A stretch of DNA of 34,348 bases from an uncultured SAR116 cluster alpha proteobacterium (GCA_902596655.1 CACJUX010000023.1:1-34348); one strand, 5' to 3'; positions 22,437-29,544 are shown, counted from the first letter of the stretch. The notes: a model not told the origin generated them from the sequence alone. Program-made: numbers and translations.

Positions 22437-23035
22437 TATCCCGCCTCCACAAGTCGAACCGCTATGTTTTGGTTTAACTCCACAAGCCGTGCTTGTAAGA
22501 GGCTGGCAGAAAGAGCATCGCCACTTCTTACTCCAAGATAATCATTGCCCGGATGGCAGCCGTCGATAAATTGAAGGCCTCCGATAAACCGCCCGTTCTT
22601 GTCGTCATAGTCAAAAAGGTCGAGAGGTTCTAACAGATGATATGCCCTAGCATTAGAGCTATATTTCCGTGCCCATGAGTCCAGGTAAAACTCCCAATCG
22701 GCAGGCTTATCAATATCTCTGGGTGAAATACCATGCTCGTAGTAGAGTTCCTTATAATCACTGAGCGTTAGAGGCTCGTCCTCTGGATACCAGATACCAT
22801 GATATTCTTCCAAAGCTTGCCTATATGTCAGCTCCTCAGGGAAATCTATATCGGGGTCATTGAGTCTTAATTCATAGTCAAAATCATTTTTAACTACATA
22901 GATCACAGGTTTGTGAGTGGTGTTTTTGATGAGTGGGACTACAGTTTTTTCTTTTTCAAGAAACCACTCTGCTTTTGCTACATATGCAGTTGTTAAAATG
23001 GTGCTTGCACCAATTAGGAACTGTCTTCGTTCCAT
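22436..23035 (-). CDS. Unknown protein with Tat-like N-terminus, 199 aa
   Basis: The N-terminus MERRQFLIGASTILTTAYVAKA has a double arginine and a hydrophobic core like a Tat or Sec signal, so export is likely. The mature part is acidic and rich in Tyr and Asp (PEELTYRQALEEYHGIWYP, PADWEFYLDSWARKY) and ends in a helix that may pack a coiled coil. I do not recognise the family. GAGAGGAG before the ATG is a strong ribosome site. The leader matches the leaders of the genes at 28139 and 28603. Confidence 0.6.
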   Translation of the reverse strand: MERRQFLIGASTILTTAYVAKAEWFLEKEKTVVPLIKNTTHKPVIYVVKNDFDYELRLNDPDIDFPEELTYRQALEEYHGIWYPEDEPLTLSDYKELYYEHGISPRDIDKPADWEFYLDSWARKYSSNARAYHLLEPLDLFDYDDKNGRFIGGLQFIDGCHPGNDYLGVRSGDALSASLLQARLVELNQNIAVRLVEAG

Positions 23036-23041
23036 TCTTTT

Positions 23042-23084
23042 ACTCCTCTCTTTAGTGTTTTAGCCAATGTGGCAAGGCACACAA
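23042..23084 (-). promoter_or_regulatory. Shared leader element, copy 1
   Basis: On the minus strand this reads TTGTGTGCCTTGCCACATT then GGCTAAAACACTAAAGAGAG and GAG, ending 6 bases before the ATG at 23035. The same order of blocks, TTGTGYGCCTTG and then CTAAARCACTAAAGMGGAG, precedes the genes at 28139 and 28603. It contains the ribosome site and probably the promoter. Confidence 0.6.
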
Positions 23085-23120
23085 TCTGAGCTTCAAAAGC
23101 GCCTCCTTAATTTTGCTACT

Positions 23121-23306
23121 TCATCTCGATCTGATTTTCTCTGGGAGACTTTCCTCCAATTCTGCTGAACTTTCCGGTATTCCCTCTGGATAGGACAACT
23201 CCAGATAATTTTGCCGAGTTAACGGTAAATTAAGCACTTTTAAGGCTTCAATAATTGGGTCTTGCCCGGCTTTGATAATGAAATCCTCTTTGGCTAATTC
23301 TTTCAT
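23121..23306 (-). CDS. Small protein, 61 aa
   Basis: A 61-residue protein with LNLPLTRQNYLELSYPEGIPESSAELEESLPE split around residues 26-56. The pattern of TR-x-NYL-x-L-x-Y followed by an acidic tail is one I associate with very small phage and island proteins of unknown role. GAGAGGAG 8 bases before the ATG is a strong ribosome site. It sits between the 119-aa gene and the exported-protein gene on the same strand. Confidence 0.55.
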   Translation of the reverse strand: MKELAKEDFIIKAGQDPIIEALKVLNLPLTRQNYLELSYPEGIPESSAELEESLPEKIRSR

Positions 23307-23341
23307 GAATAAACTCCTCTCTTTTTTGATCAGGGTTTATC

Positions 23342-23363
23342 AGGGGCGGCGTTACCCGCCCCT
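23342..23363 (-). other. Intercistronic hairpin
   Basis: AGGGGCGG pairs perfectly with CCGCCCCT across 6 bases. It lies 8 bases after the stop of the 119-aa gene and 36 bases before the next start, with no T run. It may stabilise the upstream message or lower expression downstream. Confidence 0.5.
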
Positions 23364-23370
23364 AAAATGT

Positions 23371-23730
23371 TTAGTGAAGAACTTGGTCTGCTTGATCTTC
23401 GACTTTATCCTCTTGTGCTCCGTCAGGAATAAATCCAACCATGTATGCAGCCAGACTTAGATCAATCAGCATGAAGTAAAACTCTTCTTCTTCATCCCAG
23501 CCTGAGGAGTAAACAAAAATTCTCCCATCATGCATGAAGGTTCCGTAGGGGATCCAGATGGTAGGTATGTCCTTTATTTCATCACGAAGTGCATTAACGA
23601 GAGTGTCCCTCTCATCATAGGTTTTGTAGTACTCCATTACTGATTGGGTGAAGTTGACCTTTGCCAATTCTTCGCGATGGTGCTCCTCATGGAACAGACC
23701 AGTTTCTTCGTTGTAATGAGCTTTGCTCAT
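23371..23730 (-). CDS. Unknown protein, 119 aa
   Basis: A 119-residue acidic protein. The N-terminus is His/Glu-rich (YNEETGLFHEEHHREELAKV). The middle, IPTIWIPYGTFMHDGRIFVY followed by SSGWDEEEEFYFMLIDLS, looks like a compact beta-rich domain. I do not recognise the family. AAGGAGAA before the ATG is a good ribosome site, and this is the first gene of the minus-strand operon that ends at the terminator near 21860. Confidence 0.55.
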   Translation of the reverse strand: MSKAHYNEETGLFHEEHHREELAKVNFTQSVMEYYKTYDERDTLVNALRDEIKDIPTIWIPYGTFMHDGRIFVYSSGWDEEEEFYFMLIDLSLAAYMVGFIPDGAQEDKVEDQADQVLH

Positions 23731-23846
23731 GACAGTTCTCCTTCTTATTTACATGTCAAACAGCGGACGCACTTCACCAATGGCGATTTACGTCAGTCAA
23801 AGTGTTTGAATGTTTTTCAGAACAGAAGAACTTGAGCTTTAAACAT

Positions 23847-23983
23847 AAAAATCCTCCACGGTTTTTGCCGGGAGGACAGACGTTCAATGATCCTTTGGTT
23901 ACCCTAAGGTCTCATCCCTCAAATGAGGATACCACCTTACCGGATAAGGCAGGTTGGCGGGACGTCAGTCCTCTCTTAATGAT
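23847..23983 (-). ncRNA. Candidate small RNA, about 137 nt, with promoter and terminator
   Basis: On the minus strand TTGACA (24018-24013) is followed by a 17-base spacer and TATCCA (23995-23990). This predicts a start near 23983. The RNA would contain stems CCTTATCCGGTAAGG, CCTCATTTGAGG and CCTTAGGGTAACCAAAGG, and end in an 8-9 bp hairpin (TCCTCC-CGG / CCG-T-GGAGGA) followed by TTTTTAT at 23851-23845. No frame of note lies inside. TCCTCC in the terminator hairpin is complementary to ribosome sites such as the GGAGG of the operon downstream, so translation control in trans is possible. I do not recognise a named family. Confidence 0.5.
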
Positions 23984-24093
23984 GTACTTTGGATACCCAA
24001 ACGTCCCCGTTTTGTCAATGACGAATTGAGAAAGCTAAATTTAAAATCACGCTTTTAGGCCTGCCTTGATATCAGTTTGCGGCAAGTTCTGAA

Positions 24094-24581
24094 ATGCTAT
24101 CTGTCAACTTTGACTGTGTGGTTACGCACACCTCGGTTTTTGCTGTGCGAGACGGAAAAGAAATCAAAAATTACAGCGCCGTTGAGGGCGGACTCGTTGC
24201 TAACCAGGAGAGATCCTTAAAACTTGAATATTATGCGGCAAACAAATATCTCTTCGCAGGGCCAGACTTGACTTTGTTTATTTTGAACCGACTGATGGTG
24301 GTTCTTTCGTTTACCAACCTAAATTTGACCTTATTCAAATTGGCGATGGTAAAGACGATATCACGCCAAACTCCTTGGATTTGTACAGCAATGGAAAAAT
24401 GATGACGCTATCTAGATATCATAGAAATGACTACACCGCCGTGCTAACGACCCAAAGTATGAGTGGCCGCGATGTTTACGCCAGTGTCGCTTTCCTTGAT
24501 TGTAGAACAAACAATTATTTTATCGAAGAACTATACAACTTGTTGTTGGAAAACCCTGCGCTCCAGACCGTCGGTGATTAG
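24094..24581 (+). pseudogene. Unknown protein gene broken by a 5-bp tandem duplication
   Basis: Two overlapping frames (24094-24402 and 24375-24581) make one protein of about 160 residues if the duplicated GACTT at 24265-24274 is reduced to one copy. The join then reads FAGPDFVYFEPTDGGSFVYQ, continuing to LDLYSNGKMMTLSRY, YTAVLTTQSMSGRDVYASV and a stop at 24581. In-frame codons just before the ATG read FAASSE, like the end of a signal peptide, so the N-terminus may also be damaged. Function unknown. Four Cys and Tyr-rich strands suggest a small secreted protein. A sequencing error is the alternative explanation. Confidence 0.65.
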
Positions 24582-24739
24582 GAAATCTATCTCGAAAACG
24601 CAAACCCTCTTTCTATTAAAGTCTATTTTTCTTTCTCATTTTACTTGAACATCAAACAACTCGCGACTGTGTTCGATATTGCAACAAATTGTTATGATAA
24701 TTCCTTTCGGGTCAGACGCTGAATTTTGACGGTGAATAA

Positions 24740-24994
24740 ATGTTAAACCTTAAATTTGTATCTCTGTTGGCCGTACTTTGTATGATTTGCACGGTCAATG
24801 GCAATGCCAACGTTATCGATTATCGACCTCTTGAAAACCAAAGTGATAAATGGCTTTGCGACAGTCACAAGCCTCTCATTAACAACGCATTTACGATGCA
24901 ATTTTCGCAGGAAGAAATTTGGTCAGAGATTGAAAATAGGCAGTTGAAATGCGGCTTTAAGGGCGTTTGGTTTTGCATGAAAAATTGCCAGTAA
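24740..24994 (+). CDS. Small secreted protein, 84 aa
   Basis: A clear signal peptide (MLNLKFVSLLAVLCMICTVNG, cleavage probably after GNA near residue 24) leads to a 60-residue mature part. This has four cysteines: CDSHKP, LKCGFKGVWFCMKNC. They could form two disulfides in the periplasm. No known family is recognised. It follows the broken secreted-type gene and precedes the 281-aa gene on the same strand. Confidence 0.55.
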   Translation: MLNLKFVSLLAVLCMICTVNGNANVIDYRPLENQSDKWLCDSHKPLINNAFTMQFSQEEIWSEIENRQLKCGFKGVWFCMKNCQ

Positions 24995-25032
24995 AGTTTC
25001 CTTATTAAAGACTCTGGTTCCAACATATCTTC

Positions 25033-25878
25033 ATGGGTGATAATTTAGTCTGGCTGCCAGTTAATCACCGAGCAACAAGTCTTATGACGAAGCCACTCTA
25101 CGAAATAGAGCTTAGCACTCCCTCTAAGGAATATGCATTGTGCTGGCAGACTGCTGGAAAACATCTGTCTATTAAAGGTGATGGAGCGATTAACTGGCTC
25201 AAGGCTGACCTAACACCACCTTTTCTAGAACACCTTTCTTTTCGTCTTGGTAATCAGCTTTTCTACATCCGACTTGTTGATGTAGATGACCATGTACAAA
25301 TGCCGGGAAATCCGACTGGACTTATGTCTGTTGCAAAGGGTTGCAAAGGACATGCTTGCCTCATGCCCTTAAAGAATGAAGGCGATGAGTGGCGAGTGGT
25401 TGGAGATGACTGGGGTCTGATTTCTGCAGACACACAACATCCAATCAATCCATTGGAGTTAATCTCAGATGAGGACATTGAGATGACCGACTGGGAGCTT
25501 CAGGATTTCGCAGTGCAAGTCGTGCGCAACCACATAAAGGACAAACTGGATGGTGAGATCATGTCCAGCCAAAGTAATCCTTCAGTTTACCCATCTATAT
25601 GGTTTGTCGGGGCGAGTGGACCTGAATGGGTGGCTGTACGAATGAAAACATATCCAAATCAGAAGCCAGCTTATAATTGTGACTTGGAGAGAGTTGCCTC
25701 CGGTTGCTCTCATATGAGCAAATTAGGAAATGTTGCTGACGTTACATTCTTCAACCCAAACCAAGAGCATGGAGATAGCAGTCCAATTTTGCCTATCTTT
25801 CGGGGGCATGGTGCTAGCTTGAAGTTTGATGGCCTTGAGAGGGTCAACGCATCAATACTAAGCGCCAATGGATCATAA
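25033..25878 (+). CDS. Unknown protein, 281 aa
   Basis: A 281-residue soluble protein with no signal peptide or membrane segment. The N-terminal half is beta-rich (YEIELSTPSKEYALCWQTAG, LSFRLGNQLFYIRLVDVDDH). The middle has CKGHACLMPL with a Cys-x4-Cys spacing. The C-terminal half has SNPSVYPSIWFVGASGPEW and CDLERVASGCSHM. I do not recognise the family or any catalytic motif. The ATG at 25033 lacks a ribosome site; an in-frame ATG at 25084 (MTKPLYEIEL) is an alternative. Its codon use is consistent through the frame, so I consider it a real gene. Confidence 0.6.
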   Translation: MGDNLVWLPVNHRATSLMTKPLYEIELSTPSKEYALCWQTAGKHLSIKGDGAINWLKADLTPPFLEHLSFRLGNQLFYIRLVDVDDHVQMPGNPTGLMSVAKGCKGHACLMPLKNEGDEWRVVGDDWGLISADTQHPINPLELISDEDIEMTDWELQDFAVQVVRNHIKDKLDGEIMSSQSNPSVYPSIWFVGASGPEWVAVRMKTYPNQKPAYNCDLERVASGCSHMSKLGNVADVTFFNPNQEHGDSSPILPIFRGHGASLKFDGLERVNASILSANGS

Positions 25879-25883
25879 CGAAC

Positions 25884-26267
25884 CTAGTCATAGGCTTTGA
25901 TGTATTTTTTGGCATCATCATAGAACCCTTTGGCATCGAGTTGGGCCACTCGCATATCCTGCCACGCGTTCATAGTATCCACATTTATGCCGATGTCGAA
26001 GCTCTCGTATCTCTCGACCCTTTCGCTGTCCGTCAGAGATCTTCCGATCTCAGTCTCATGATATACAGCTTCAAGAGTTAAAATTGTCATCGCCATCGTT
26101 TGTCGCATGAACGCTGCACCGCCATAGTCCCAAGCTTCTTCATACATCTCGAACAAATCATCACCCCGTTTGCTCAGGATGTCTCTAACCCTGGCTCCCG
26201 GTACACCAAATATCTTGAAGCAGTTGCTCTCAAACTCTGCATATAATTTGCGCTTGAACTTATCCAT
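25884..26267 (-). CDS. Unknown helical protein, 127 aa
   Basis: A 127-residue, mostly helical protein (KLYAEFESNCFKIFGVPGAR, FMRQTMAMTILTLEAVYHET, DAKGFYDDAKKYIKAYD). No motif is recognised. It converges on the 281-aa gene, ending 5 bases from it. The start at 26267 is an ATG without a strong ribosome site. Confidence 0.5.
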   Translation of the reverse strand: MDKFKRKLYAEFESNCFKIFGVPGARVRDILSKRGDDLFEMYEEAWDYGGAAFMRQTMAMTILTLEAVYHETEIGRSLTDSERVERYESFDIGINVDTMNAWQDMRVAQLDAKGFYDDAKKYIKAYD

Positions 26268-26420
26268 CAGCGGCGTTTCACATCACCTTGTTTTTAAGCT
26301 TGTCAATTACTGTCTCTGTCATGGGCATCAGGCCACTCCCAGAGCAAAAGCTTACCATATTGATAAGCAAATTCATTCGAGCAATATGCGCTTGCGAAGG
26401 CGCTATTTAGACGTGCTTGT

Positions 26421-26507
26421 CAGGTTGCACTGAGGTGTGCAACTTCGTTGGTTGCGCGCAACTAGATGCAACCAGTAGTGATGATTGCTCTCCTTACCGC
26501 TCATCAA
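26421..26507. repeat. 87-bp hairpin-rich repeat, copy A
   Basis: The unit begins CAGGTTGCACTGAGGTGTGC and recurs as a direct repeat at 27880-27966 with about 85-90% identity. It contains a hairpin (GGTTGCAC / GTGCAAC), a near-palindrome GGTTGCGCGCAACT and a third GTTGC-type arm (TGCAACC). It ends with AGTAGTGATGATTGCTCTCC. The two copies bracket a 1.4-kb region holding only one broken gene. Confidence 0.7.
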
Positions 26508-26599
26508 AGTTTTTTACGTCGTAGCGATTGCCTAAACTAGAGGCATGTATCAATTAAACAATCCGTGTATTGATTTTTAATGATCAAAGTGCACATCTT

Positions 26600-26907
26600 T
26601 TAAAGCACAACTGTGAACCCTTCAAATTCTGGATGTCCAAGGTAAATATCGCTGTGTTCACCAGCTCCCTTATGGGCCTGTCTAAACGCATCTGATTTAG
26701 TCCAATTTAAAAAATCATCTTCCGATTGCCAGACGCTATGGGATGCATACAGGGTAAAGGTTTCATCTTCATCCATTTTCCCTCTAACCAAATTAAATTT
26801 TGAAAACCAGGCACACCCTCCAAGTGAGAGTCCCGCTGTCTCCAAATCTTCTCAAAGTCACTCTCTCTGCCGGGACATATCTTAAACCGATTCATAGCTA
26901 TAAACAT
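26600..26907 (-). pseudogene. Antibiotic-biosynthesis monooxygenase (ABM/HmoA-like) gene with a 1-base frameshift
   Basis: The start MFIAMNRFKICPGRESDFEK (ATG 26907, AAGGG upstream) and the end (FTLYASHSVWQSEDDFLNW, SEAFR-like SDAFRQAHKGAG, YLGHPEFEGF) together match the roughly 100-residue ABM family, dimeric ferredoxin-like proteins that include heme-degrading monooxygenases. The two halves lie in different frames. Adding one A to the A run at about 26798-26801 would restore GVPGFQKFNLVRG. It is either a recent pseudogene or a homopolymer sequencing error. It lies between the two 87-bp repeats. Confidence 0.75.
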
Positions 26908-28083
26908 GATTTTACCCTTCAATTTACGGCATGTAAAATATACGCCTACATCCACCATCAACAGCGCAGCGGCCGTGAAATAAGAAATCCAACAACTGAT
27001 GATATTGAACTACCACTGATCACTTAAATGCAATAAAAAATATATCAAACAGAGTGTTACGGTCGATATAACGGGGATATTACCTAACACCTAATAGTTC
27101 CTATTTATCATTCTTGTAATCAAATTTTTAGCAGCCTGCTAATCATTTAGGACTACACTTGGTTGAAACTAAGCTTGGATCACGGTTCAACCTTGCTTAC
27201 TTTTTTGGTCTCCAACTATTGTTCCTCAAGGGCAGCGATTGATGAAATGTCTGCGGTTCAAAGGTAGTTTTAGTTGAAGCGGTAGATGACTGATATTTCT
27301 GAGTTCAAAAAGAAGACAACATTTGGACCAACTGAAGCGCAATAAAAGTCAGCCCAAAATGCTATCGCTGTTGGCTCTTGGCTCTGGCAATAGGAAGTCA
27401 ATGTGTAGTTCGCTGTTACTGCCTGTAGCAATACAATAAGACGGGCTGATCTTCGTAAACTAGTGGCGCAAGCCTATCTGGTTGATAGAGATAGACTTCC
27501 CGTTAATTGTACAGGCAGCAACGTCTCGTTATTTACTCCCATAGATCGAGCCCTTGAGGGTACATACCTCCGCCTTGATAAGCTGGACGGAGACTAAGAA
27601 TTATGTTGGTCCTGGATTACTACTCGGAAAGTGAGTCCACTGCAGAACACTCAATATTGGTTGATTGTCTTTGGTCGATGTAAATTTACGTCCTAAAGGT
27701 GCAGTGGCAACTAGACAGCGGTTGGGTTGTTGTCATTTAGATATAAACGCGCTGCTAGGTATAACCTTTTTTGTAAGGGTTAATGCAATCTGGTTGGAAT
27801 GCTCGAAGAACAAGGTACACAACTACTCACGTATCACACACACTGCCAATCCTCTTTAGCAATCTTCAACTTCTGAGTTCAGGTTGCACTGAGGTGTGCA
27901 ACCTCGCGGGTTGCGCGCAACCAGATGCAACCAGCAGTGATGATTGCTCTCCTTAGCACTCAGCAACGCTTTTCAGGTTGCTTTTGGACAAAAGTAGGAT
28001 GATTGATTTGGTTGTCACTTTGCGGCAAGAAAATCCTTGAAAACAGCCTCCAAAAACCTTATGTCCTACTTAGGCATTTAAGA
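26908..28083. other. Long stretch with little coding sequence in segment D
   Basis: Nearly 1.2 kb without an intact gene. It contains an inverted repeat, GGTTGAA (27161-27167) with TTCAACC (27186-27192), around a CACGGTTCAA motif like those near the att copies. It also holds an open stretch of about 60 codons ending at 27597 (...RRADLRKLVAQAYLVDRDRL...) with no usable start, likely a gene remnant, and repeat copy B at 27880-27966. A 64-codon frame at 27665-27859 has no ribosome site and looks incidental. Confidence 0.45.
27880..27966. repeat. 87-bp hairpin-rich repeat, copy B
   Basis: The direct copy of 26421-26507. Here the hairpin GGTTGCAC / GTGCAACC is perfect over 8 bp, and GGTTGCGCGCAACC is a perfect 14-bp palindrome. 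Copy B looks closer to the functional form than copy A, which has lost one base of each symmetry. Confidence 0.7.
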
Positions 28084-28132
28084 ACCAACTTGTGCGCCTT
28101 GCTATTCTGGCTAAAGCACTAAAGCGGAGGAC
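28084..28132 (+). promoter_or_regulatory. Shared leader element, copy 2
   Basis: ACCAACTTGTGCGCCTTGC, a short variable part, then GGCTAAAGCACTAAAGCGGA and GG. It ends 6 bases before the ATG at 28139 and aligns with 28551-28597 and, inverted, with 23042-23084. It contains the ribosome site AAGCGGAGG. Confidence 0.65.
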
Positions 28133-28138
28133 AGCGTC

Positions 28139-28378
28139 ATGACAACGCACCACGTTTCCCTATATCATCCCAAAACAAATCAACCTGAAAGCACAGTGCT
28201 CAAACAGGAACTAGTTACCTATCAGCAGACACCCTCTGGCCTTAAGGTTACAAAGCTCGAGAGGTCGTTTAGCAACGCTGATCATCTCGATAACTATACC
28301 AGCGAGCCAATTGTCCTGGGTTCACCCCCAGAGCAACAGGGACTACTGTGGGGATCACTCCCAAATGAGGAGGGTTAA
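28139..28378 (+). CDS. Unknown protein, 79 aa
   Basis: A 79-residue polar protein (YHPKTNQPESTVLKQELVTY, SNADHLDNYTSEPIVLGSPP) with no recognised motif. The ATG is preceded by GGAGG in the shared leader. It is followed with no gap by a 49-aa gene, so the two form an operon. Confidence 0.55.
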   Translation: MTTHHVSLYHPKTNQPESTVLKQELVTYQQTPSGLKVTKLERSFSNADHLDNYTSEPIVLGSPPEQQGLLWGSLPNEEG

Positions 28379-28528
28379 ATGGCTGGTGTTACGAAAGCTA
28401 CTATTACAGGCAGCCCGGAAAACATGCGGGCTAAAAATATGGGCTACTCGATTATCATCGCTCAAGTTTACGCAGAACCTTGTGTGAAGAAAGGCATGAA
28501 GACTGCGGATAACTCGCCAACCAAATAG
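28379..28528 (+). CDS. Small protein, 49 aa
   Basis: A 49-codon frame, MAGVTKATITGSPENMRAKN followed by MGYSIIIAQVYAEPCVKKGM and a short tail. It starts on the base after the previous stop and has an excellent ribosome site, GAGGAGGG, inside the end of the previous gene. Function unknown. Position and ribosome site support a real, coupled gene. Confidence 0.6.
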   Translation: MAGVTKATITGSPENMRAKNMGYSIIIAQVYAEPCVKKGMKTADNSPTK

Positions 28529-28550
28529 GCCCAACCAAAGGTACTTAATC

Positions 28551-28597
28551 ACCAACTTGTGCGCCTTGGCATTTCGCCTAAAGCACTAAAGCGGAGA
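28551..28597 (+). promoter_or_regulatory. Shared leader element, copy 3
   Basis: ACCAACTTGTGCGCCTTGGC, then CCTAAAGCACTAAAGCGGAG, ending 5 bases before the ATG at 28603. It is nearly identical to copy 2 (28084-28132). Only 22 bases separate it from the preceding stop, so it serves the next gene alone. Confidence 0.65.
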
Positions 28598-28602
28598 GTA
28601 AA

Positions 28603-29100
28603 ATGAAACATACAAAACACACATCCTTCATTCCCATGACAACAGATGTTCGACCAGGCCAGAGGCTTAATGAGGTCGTAGGCTTGCCTGATAAGCCTGA
28701 TGATCTAAATGTCCTGATCGAATGGAAAGACCCCATTCCACTCAAGAACTATCCCAAAGGCACACCCAGAAAACTGACCTTTGTATGCAGTGTTGAGTGG
28801 GCCTGGTCTCCCATGAACAACAGAATCGCCAACTACTACATCAACCAGAAGCCATGGGGCTGGGCATTCTGGGACAACTGGCTCAATGACCATGATGTGC
28901 CATGGAGTTGGTGGTGGAACTTCCTTGCTTATTCCGGACGGACTAAAGCTGATGAGAAAACCATAGCGGCTTACATGCTAATGGCATCCTGGAAGGATGA
29001 GACTGAGGATCAGTATCTTGATCATTATCATTGGATCAACAACACAGGCTGTCTCGATGTCGAGGATATCCAGGCTATTGCAAGGCAAGTCTGGGGTTAA
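28603..29100 (+). CDS. Trp-rich unknown protein, 165 aa
   Basis: A 165-residue protein with about a dozen tryptophans, concentrated in the middle (VEWAWSPMNN, KPWGWAFWDNWLNDHDVPWS, WWWNFLAYSGR). No signal peptide or membrane segment is clear. I do not recognise the family. The shared leader and GGAGAG ribosome site support expression. It is the last gene of segment D before the right terminal repeat. Confidence 0.55.
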   Translation: MKHTKHTSFIPMTTDVRPGQRLNEVVGLPDKPDDLNVLIEWKDPIPLKNYPKGTPRKLTFVCSVEWAWSPMNNRIANYYINQKPWGWAFWDNWLNDHDVPWSWWWNFLAYSGRTKADEKTIAAYMLMASWKDETEDQYLDHYHWINNTGCLDVEDIQAIARQVWG

Positions 29101-29113
29101 ACAACAAAAAGGG

Positions 29114-29138
29114 GTTGCCAGGGTGAATGATGCCTGGC
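29114..29138 (+). other. Hairpin after the Trp-rich gene
   Basis: GCCAGG and CCTGGC form a 6-bp stem around GTGAATGATG, about 17 bases after the stop at 29100. No T run follows, so factor-independent termination is not certain. Confidence 0.4.
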
Positions 29139-29231
29139 GGCTCCTGAGATCAAATATGGGAGGCACTAATGTTTGAACGGGAAGAGGTTGATAAGCTCGC
29201 ACAAAATGTGGTCTAAGCCGGCAACCTGTAC

Positions 29232-29378
29232 CAGTAACCCCGGTCCGTGGAGCGTGACGCTAAGACCTTGGGCTGTTATCCAAATTGTTATCCAAAATAG
29301 GGCATTGGCTGGCTGGCGCTAATCAGCTAAGATACTGATAAGGTTGAAAGTCAGGTTAAGAGTGGTCCCTAGATAGGG
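29232..29378. repeat. Right terminal inverted repeat of segment D
   Basis: CAGTAACCCCGGTCCGT (29232-29248) is the exact inverse of 21395-21411. It is followed by GGAGCGTG (AAAGCGTG on the other side), then about 130 diverged bases and att copy 5. No gene is visible from 29101 to 29544. Confidence 0.6.
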
Positions 29379-29407
29379 CATCGAACTTAGCCCCTGGGCA
29401 CCACTTC
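29379..29407 (+). repeat. att copy 5 (right edge of the composite island)
   Basis: CATCGAACTTAGCCCCTGGG followed by CACCACTT. It is a direct repeat of copies 1 to 3 and inverted relative to copy 4. The flank 29410-29426 (TGTCCATGGTCCGTGTT) resembles the flank of copy 2. The genes beyond it look like conserved backbone, so this is probably the outer right end. Confidence 0.7.
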
Positions 29408-29544
29408 CAATGTCCATGGTCCGTGTTTCAAGGTACATGTCTATGAATTCCTTTAATTCAGGTTTAAGGAACTCAAAGGACCGTAGATAATGGTGTATAC
29501 AAGCTCACTGAGCCAACTGCCCCCTACTTTTTGGACAAAGTATT

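Noticed and set aside
23802-24029. 75-aa plus-strand frame
   Set aside because: It covers the candidate small RNA on the other strand and has no ribosome site or protein-like composition.
24265-24280. Programmed ribosomal frameshift in the 24094-24581 gene
   Set aside because: The exact 5-bp tandem duplication explains the shift, and there is no canonical slippery heptamer or downstream structure.
27665-27859. 64-aa frame in segment D
   Set aside because: No ribosome site, no homology-like pattern, and it is surrounded by stop-rich degraded sequence.
26421-27966. CRISPR array
   Set aside because: There are only two repeat copies, 1.4 kb apart, with no regular spacers and no cas genes; nothing else in the window resembles an array.
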